From: Muribaculaceae bacterium Isolate-104 (HZI)
GTDB taxonomy: Bacteria; Bacteroidota; Bacteroidia; Bacteroidales; Muribaculaceae
Length of the DNA stretch: 64,000 nt
NCBI GenBank assembly: GCA_003762715.1
Contig: RIBJ01000033.1
Location: 62,001 to 126,000, forward strand
Direction: 5' to 3'
The translations under genes were made by a program, and so were the position numbers. Numbering within the stretch: the first letter of the stretch is position 1; the number at the start of each line of letters is the position of its first letter. Under the pieces are notes generated by a model that worked only from the letters and a program-made list of their open reading frames with translations, was not told the DNA's origin and did not search any database. Below are positions 59,700 to 64,000 of this stretch, piece after piece.

Positions 59700-61622
59700 T
59701 TATTTCTTGAAAAATTTGTCAACATCCACCGATAGCCCGACAGATACGGTGGTGCCGGTGGTTGTGGGGGAGTTGCTGTAGTAATACTTGGGAACATAGT
59801 TGAAAAGGTTGTCAACCGCCAGAGTCAGGTCAATGCCGCGCCATATTCCCTGGGTGACATTCAAACGCCACATGGTGTAGGCGGGGTAGCGCACCTTTTC
59901 TGTTTCCGAGTAGTCGGTCAAAGATGTAAACTCGTCGACAGTGACAGCCGAGAGCGCGCGTCCGTGAAGTGCTATGTTGAAACGGTAGTTGTTCCATGAA
60001 CGGCCATAGTTCAGGCGGAGGGTTGCGGTGTGCGGACGGGTGGAGGTTGTGTACGGCTCTCCTTTGCGCACATGCTCGTGAGTATATATATAGGAGAGTC
60101 TCGAACCGAAGCCGCAGGCGTGTTTCCATGCGACATTGGCATCGACGCCCGCTATGTTGACACGGCTTATGTTGTTGTAGAACTGACCTCCGAGGGTCTG
60201 GTCCCAGGCTGTTGTGATACGGTTGTCCACAAGGTTGCAGAACGTGCCGATGTTGAAGTTGAGCAGCCGGTGGGTGTATTCGGCAGACAGCTGGAAGTTG
60301 TTGCTTGATTCGGGCTTCAGGTTCGGATTGCCGTAAATCATGAATATGCCCGCCATGTCAAAGTTCATGTACATCTCTTTCAGGGTAGGGGCGCGAAAGC
60401 CTCCGGAGTACGACCCGCGAAAGTTCCACTTGTTGAGTTTGTACATGAGGCTGAGTCTTGAAGAGAAATGCTTCATTGACGATTCGGAGAAGTAGTCGTA
60501 TCTTCCTCCCGCGATTATGTTGAAATTGTCAAAGAAATTCATGTCGAACTGAGCCATGCCGTCGGCGGTGACCTGTGACTTGTGACCGTTGTTTTCAAAC
60601 TGGTAGCTCAGCAGGTAGTCTCTCATGACATCTCCGCCTACTGTCAGTATATGCTTGCCGGCGAATGTGTGGTTGTATATTGCGCGTACACTGTTCTGTA
60701 CATTGCTGTATTTGCGCACATCCTTGTCGGTAAGCACCATGTAGTCGCTTTTGTCGTACTGGTCGAAGCTGTATGACACTTCAAGGTCGTTTGCATGAGA
60801 GAAAGTGTACAGCCCACGCAGCCCTCCTGAAAATCCTCGATAGCGGTCGCGGGTACTCTCCTGGGCGTTGCGCTGCCGGAAATAGTAGCCCAGTCGTCCT
60901 GTTAGCTTGAGCTGGCTGAACGGGGTCACGGTAAAGCGCTCTTTTACATTCCAGTTGTAGCCTCCATAGAATCTGGTGTAGTCTCCTTCATTTTTCATGT
61001 TATAGGAGTTGATGTGGTTGTACTGGAGGGTTGTGGCGCTGCTGAATATGCCTTTTGAAAAGCCTGCCACCGCGCCGTATCGCTGTTCGTTGTGGGCGCC
61101 ATACCTGCCGTTCAGATTCAGGGTCCACGGCTGTGACTGCTCCTTGCTTATTATATTTATGACACCGCCTACCGCATTCGAGCCATAGAGCGCCGAAGCC
61201 CCGCCTTTGACAATTTCTATACGTTCCACATTGCTGAGGTTGAGCCGGTTGTAGTCTATGTTGTCAAGCGTTTCTCCTGCAACTCTCTCTCCGTCAACAA
61301 GAAACAGAACTGAGTTGCCGCCGAAGCCCTGCATGTTCAGGTTTACCTGCTGGTTCATGGAATAGGTAAATTCTATGCCTGGCAGTTCGGACTGAAGAAG
61401 GTCGCTGATATTGGTAGCGTCAGCCGATTTTATGTCAGAAGAACTCAGCACACGGGTGAGTATCGGCGAATTCTTGAGTAGCTTAGGTGTGCGTGTACCG
61501 GTTATTACAACTGTGTTGAGCAGCGTGTTCCAGCGGGCGTCCAGGCTGTCCTGCTCCTCGGGCACATTGTCGGCTCCTGCACCTGCGATACCCAGAGCCA
61601 ATGCTAATATGGTATTTCTCAT
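59700..61622 (-). CDS. hmuR: TonB-dependent heme receptor, HmuR
   Basis: Outer-membrane heme receptor of 640 residues. The signal peptide is about 1-17. The plug domain (about 35-160) has NTVVITGTRTPKLLKNSP (a TonB-box-like start) and RIEIVKGGASALYGSNAVGG. The barrel contains the heme-receptor boxes FRAP (409-412) and NPNL (432-435). Between the boxes there is no histidine but four methionines (EMYMNFDMAGIFMIYG). The gene sits 12 bases after hmuY and three bases before hmuS. It should import heme, or heme handed over by HmuY, using TonB energy. Confidence 0.9.
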   Translation of the reverse strand: MRNTILALALGIAGAGADNVPEEQDSLDARWNTLLNTVVITGTRTPKLLKNSPILTRVLSSSDIKSADATNISDLLQSELPGIEFTYSMNQQVNLNMQGFGGNSVLFLVDGERVAGETLDNIDYNRLNLSNVERIEIVKGGASALYGSNAVGGVINIISKEQSQPWTLNLNGRYGAHNEQRYGAVAGFSKGIFSSATTLQYNHINSYNMKNEGDYTRFYGGYNWNVKERFTVTPFSQLKLTGRLGYYFRQRNAQESTRDRYRGFSGGLRGLYTFSHANDLEVSYSFDQYDKSDYMVLTDKDVRKYSNVQNSVRAIYNHTFAGKHILTVGGDVMRDYLLSYQFENNGHKSQVTADGMAQFDMNFFDNFNIIAGGRYDYFSESSMKHFSSRLSLMYKLNKWNFRGSYSGGFRAPTLKEMYMNFDMAGIFMIYGNPNLKPESSNNFQLSAEYTHRLLNFNIGTFCNLVDNRITTAWDQTLGGQFYNNISRVNIAGVDANVAWKHACGFGSRLSYIYTHEHVRKGEPYTTSTRPHTATLRLNYGRSWNNYRFNIALHGRALSAVTVDEFTSLTDYSETEKVRYPAYTMWRLNVTQGIWRGIDLTLAVDNLFNYVPKYYYSNSPTTTGTTVSVGLSVDVDKFFKK

Positions 61623-61634
61623 GATTCCGGTGGA

Positions 61635-62246
61635 TTACATGAATTGATACTCAATTGTCAGAAAACCTTTTACCCCGCTCTCGTTCATGAAGTTTATGAG
61701 CCGCAGCGCAACTTCACGTCCGTCACCGAGGTTTACGAAATAGCGTTTGCCGCTCAGTGTATATATCGGGGGCATGGTGCTTTTGTCAACATCAAGCCAT
61801 TTGGACAGCTTCGGATTGTAGAATGACTCCGTGTATGACAGGTATCCGTCCATCATAGTGGACATATCTGTGACAATGACATTTGTAGTCCACACATCAG
61901 CCACATATTCCAAAGCTCCTTCCTCCATTACGCTGCCGCCGTTGGTCTTTGCGTCGTAGCGGTGAAGAGCTATGTCCCATTTTTTAGGCTCCGGGTCGTT
62001 TACATCAAGAGTGTCAATGCTCATGTCATTGAAGTTGATGTATGTCCAGCGCTCATAGTCGGTGGCGTCAATGTATATCTTTCCGAGGTTGTTGTCCGTA
62101 GCCGCCGAAACAAATCCGAATTCAGAGCCGGTATCTGCATCTGGAGTGTCGTACACACTGCTAAACAGCCCGTTACAAGCGGAGAGCAGCATTGCTGCCG
62201 CTCCCGTCATTACGCTAAAACAAATCCTATTAACCTTAATTGCCAT
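61635..62246 (-). CDS. hmuY: HmuY family hemophore-like lipoprotein
   Basis: Surface lipoprotein of 203 residues with lipobox LSAC (Cys24). The HmuY signature WDIALHRYDAKTNGG is at about 90-104, and the fold ends GFLTIEYQFM. It captures heme outside the cell and passes it to HmuR. The sequence has only one histidine (His95, in the signature), so the two-histidine ligation of P. gingivalis HmuY is not possible. Met128, Met131 or Met132 with Met158 are candidate axial ligands, as described for some Bacteroides and Tannerella homologues. The start overlaps the stop of the upstream calycin gene by one base. Confidence 0.9.
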   Translation of the reverse strand: MAIKVNRICFSVMTGAAAMLLSACNGLFSSVYDTPDADTGSEFGFVSAATDNNLGKIYIDATDYERWTYINFNDMSIDTLDVNDPEPKKWDIALHRYDAKTNGGSVMEEGALEYVADVWTTNVIVTDMSTMMDGYLSYTESFYNPKLSKWLDVDKSTMPPIYTLSGKRYFVNLGDGREVALRLINFMNESGVKGFLTIEYQFM

Positions 62247-63076
62247 TATTCTGCGGTCTGAGGCATGCCGCCGGTTTTGAAAACTATTGTGAGACCTCCC
62301 ATTATAGGAGCGGTAAACACAAATTCGGGAGAGTCTTTTTCAGCGTCTATCGTACCGGTGAATGAGCAGGAATATTCGCTTACATTGCCGCCCATTCCCA
62401 TTTTGCAGGTTCCTGTGCCTGAAAGGGAGAATGTGTTGCCTTCGGATGTGGCAGTGACGTTGTCAATGGAAAATTCGCCCCAGGTGTCGGAAGTGAAGCT
62501 GACCTTGAAAGAGTTTTCTCCGGACAGTGCTATTTCAAGGGTCTGATTGTCGGCATACATGTCGTGAAAATAGGCGCAATCGGCTTTTGTATAGCCCTTG
62601 TAAGTGCCGGGTACAACTGTTGATGCGGGAATGTCGCCCTGCTCGAAGTGAATTGTGAGTCCGCCCATTATCGCGGCGCATGAGAAAGAGAGGCTTGCCT
62701 TGCCGTCGGTTATTGTTCCTGTCAGCTCACAAGCGTACTCGCTGCTGTTGCCGCCCATTCCCATCACTGATGTTCCGGAACCTGATATGAGATAGCTGTC
62801 GCCTTGCTTTGCCACAGTGGCGGCAGGTATAGAGATTGTGCCCCAGGTTGATGAACTGAAACTGATGCTGACCTGGTTTGCTGCGCCGGATACCTGCGCG
62901 ATAGTCAGGCTCTGGTCGGTGGCTACCTGTCCGCTGAAATATGCACACTCCGCTACGGTGTATCCGTCATAGTTGCCCGCGATGTCATCGGCGAGGTTTT
63001 CGGGGGTGTTGTCATCGCTGCAAGAGGCAATTATTGCCGGGGCAAGCAGCAGAGCTAAAAGGTGTTTGAGTTTCAT
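62246..63076 (-). CDS. Lipoprotein with two tandem calycin-like domains
   Basis: First gene of the heme operon, 276 residues. A lipobox ends at Cys19 (IIASC). Two copies of a domain of about 115 residues follow (32-147 and 155-269). Each has a (D)GYTVAECAYF / KGYTKADCAYF start, a STWG or DTWG turn, a MGMGGN-x-SEY-x-C segment (105-116 and 226-237) and an IMGGLTI-x-F end. This is the PF13944 calycin-like type, a small lipocalin-related barrel. Its place ahead of hmuY, with one-base overlap, suggests an accessory heme-binding or heme-stripping role. The shared Met-Gly loops are possible ligands. The function is inference. Confidence 0.82.
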   Translation of the reverse strand: MKLKHLLALLLAPAIIASCSDDNTPENLADDIAGNYDGYTVAECAYFSGQVATDQSLTIAQVSGAANQVSISFSSSTWGTISIPAATVAKQGDSYLISGSGTSVMGMGGNSSEYACELTGTITDGKASLSFSCAAIMGGLTIHFEQGDIPASTVVPGTYKGYTKADCAYFHDMYADNQTLEIALSGENSFKVSFTSDTWGEFSIDNVTATSEGNTFSLSGTGTCKMGMGGNVSEYSCSFTGTIDAEKDSPEFVFTAPIMGGLTIVFKTGGMPQTAE

Positions 63077-63116
63077 GAATGAAATATGATTTTGTTGATT
63101 GATTTTTTTTCCGATG

Positions 63117-63147
63117 CAAAATTAGACCTGCAAAACAAAGGGGGCAA
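63117..63147 (-). promoter_or_regulatory. Promoter of the heme operon
   Basis: On the minus strand TTG (63145-63147), 20-base spacer, TAATTTTG (63117-63124), 40 bases before the calycin-gene ATG. I see no convincing Fur-type dyad over it. Confidence 0.65.
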
Positions 63148-63241
63148 TACTTAAAAATAGGGGTATTTAGCCCCTGAAAACAGGTTGTTTGCCTGTGGAT
63201 TGTACCGAATGTGAAGTAATTTTTAATTAAAATTGGGTATA

Positions 63242-63270
63242 TTGGCAACAAAAATCTATTTGTAACTTTG
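63242..63270 (+). promoter_or_regulatory. Promoter of the hemerythrin/RIC-like gene
   Basis: TTG at 63242-63244, 18-base spacer, TAACTTTG at 63263-63270, 26 bases before the ATG at 63297. Confidence 0.6.
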
Positions 63271-63296
63271 CATGGGAAAAAATCCTCTGAACAATC

Positions 63297-64000
63297 ATGG
63301 TGGAAAAATTAAGAGAATACCGCGCTCACAATAACATGAGAGAGCTGATTATTGACAATAATCTGCTGCTGATGGCAATCAGCCGTTTTGACATAGCCTT
63401 TGGTTTTGGCGACAGCTCCATTCGCGAGGTGTGTGAGAAGAACAATGTCGATGTGAATACGTTTCTGGCTGTGTGCAATTTGCTCAGCGGTAACGATTAC
63501 AAGGACTATGAGATTTCCCTGCCGTCGCTGATAGGTTATCTCAAGAGGGCGCACACATCGTTTGTGGATGTGACTCTGCCAAAGATAAGACATCATCTGA
63601 TAGAGGCCATCAACTATAGCGACACCAATGATGTGTCATTTCTGCTGATGAAGTTCTTTGATGATTATGTTGTGGAGGTAAAGCACCACATGGAGCATGA
63701 GAACAACGAGGTTTTCGGCTATGTGGAGCGTTTGCTTGCGGGGGAGGTTGACACGGATTTCGATTTTTCAAGTTTTTCGGTCAACCATGACAACATGGCT
63801 ACCAAGCTGAACGAGCTCAAGGATATATTCATATACCATTACAATCAGAAAGACAACGCGCGGCTTAGTTCGGTGTTGTTCGACATAATTGTATGCGGTC
63901 GCGACCTGATATCCCACTTTCAGGTCGAGAACACTCTTTTTGTGCCGGCGGTAGAGAAGCTGGAGGAAACATTGCGCTCAAAACATGCCGGTGAGTCGTT
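63297..64000 (+). CDS. Hemerythrin/RIC-like di-iron protein, partial
   Basis: Open from ATG 63297 to the end of the window, 234 codons seen with no stop. The N-terminal part (MRELIIDNNLLLMAISRFDI, then SIREVCEKNNVDVNTFLAV) resembles the ScdA/DUF542 domain of RIC proteins, though without its usual Cys-Cys. From about residue 90 a hemerythrin-like four-helix pattern follows with spaced His and Glu: KIRHHLIEAI, VEVKHHMEHENNEVFGY, IFIYHYNQKDN and SHFQVENTLFVPAVEKLEE. Such proteins bind di-iron and act in repair of iron-sulfur clusters or sensing of NO and oxygen. It is divergent from the heme operon. Confidence 0.7.
   Translation, partial: MVEKLREYRAHNNMRELIIDNNLLLMAISRFDIAFGFGDSSIREVCEKNNVDVNTFLAVCNLLSGNDYKDYEISLPSLIGYLKRAHTSFVDVTLPKIRHHLIEAINYSDTNDVSFLLMKFFDDYVVEVKHHMEHENNEVFGYVERLLAGEVDTDFDFSSFSVNHDNMATKLNELKDIFIYHYNQKDNARLSSVLFDIIVCGRDLISHFQVENTLFVPAVEKLEETLRSKHAGES

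Noticed and set aside
1-64000. CRISPR arrays, insertion sequences, integrases, phage or restriction systems
   Set aside because: I looked for regularly spaced repeats, transposase-like proteins and defence genes and saw none; the region reads as stable chromosome.

Overview
The window is bacterial chromosome of the phylum Bacteroidota, most likely a gut Bacteroidales of the Muribaculaceae type. I infer this from gene families that are typical of the phylum (HmuY and the hmu heme operon, fimbrillins with DUF5119/DUF3575 partners, a GLPGLI protein, DUF4271, a frdCAB-type fumarate reductase) and from repeated promoters of the phylum's own form, TTTG or TTG, about 19-20 bases, then TAnnTTTG. Coding density is high. 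I see no rRNA, tRNA, CRISPR array, insertion sequence or phage genes. The genus call is an inference and was not tested against any database.

Layout. 0-6.3 kb: uvrC, an eroded endonuclease pseudogene, an M28 peptidase, then pdxA followed by a nucleotidyltransferase and an ATP-grasp protein. 6.3-12.1 kb: a lipid head-group locus, with two CDP-alcohol phosphatidyltransferases, a GtrA membrane protein, an acyltransferase, a HAD phosphatase and myo-inositol-1-phosphate synthase. Together these suggest that the organism makes inositol phospholipids. 12.1-17.2 kb: an operon of BlaI-type repressor, M56 membrane protease, GLPGLI protein and TonB-dependent-type outer-membrane protein, behind three evenly spaced palindromic operators. 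17.2-20.7 kb: housekeeping genes (LOG family, DUF4271, hemD, rnpA, yidD, TatD family). 20.7-21.0 kb: a probable small RNA.

21.0-28.8 kb (minus strand): a four-gene fimbria operon (DUF3575, DUF5119, fimbrillin, 1144-residue fimbrillin-like tip or stalk protein), with a hexanucleotide repeat just upstream of the fimbrillin gene. 29.2-34.2 kb: an efflux operon (TolC, HlyD, two ABC-2 permeases, no ATPase). 34.2-42.6 kb: cysE, an rRNA methyltransferase with a long basic tail, purD, an unknown membrane protein, pdxB, an A-type flavoprotein, rnz and tadA. 42.6-48.1 kb (minus): a GH20 hexosaminidase, a DUF2461 protein and mutS. 48.3-52.0 kb: fumarate reductase frdCAB, which fits anaerobic fumarate respiration. 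52.1-53.0 kb: a class A beta-lactamase lipoprotein. 53.1 kb: an AlkD-like protein.

53.8-63.1 kb (minus): a complete heme-acquisition operon, read as a calycin-repeat lipoprotein, HmuY, HmuR, the CobN-like HmuS, then HmuT, HmuU and HmuV. The likely sequence of events is capture of heme at the surface, import through HmuR, and processing by the membrane-anchored HmuS with a proton-channel-like complex. The window ends inside a hemerythrin/RIC-like gene.

The most novel-looking items are the BlaI-M56-GLPGLI-TonB operon, whose protease ends in a segment resembling a TonB-receptor plug, and the inositol-lipid locus, which may use an unusual enzyme set.
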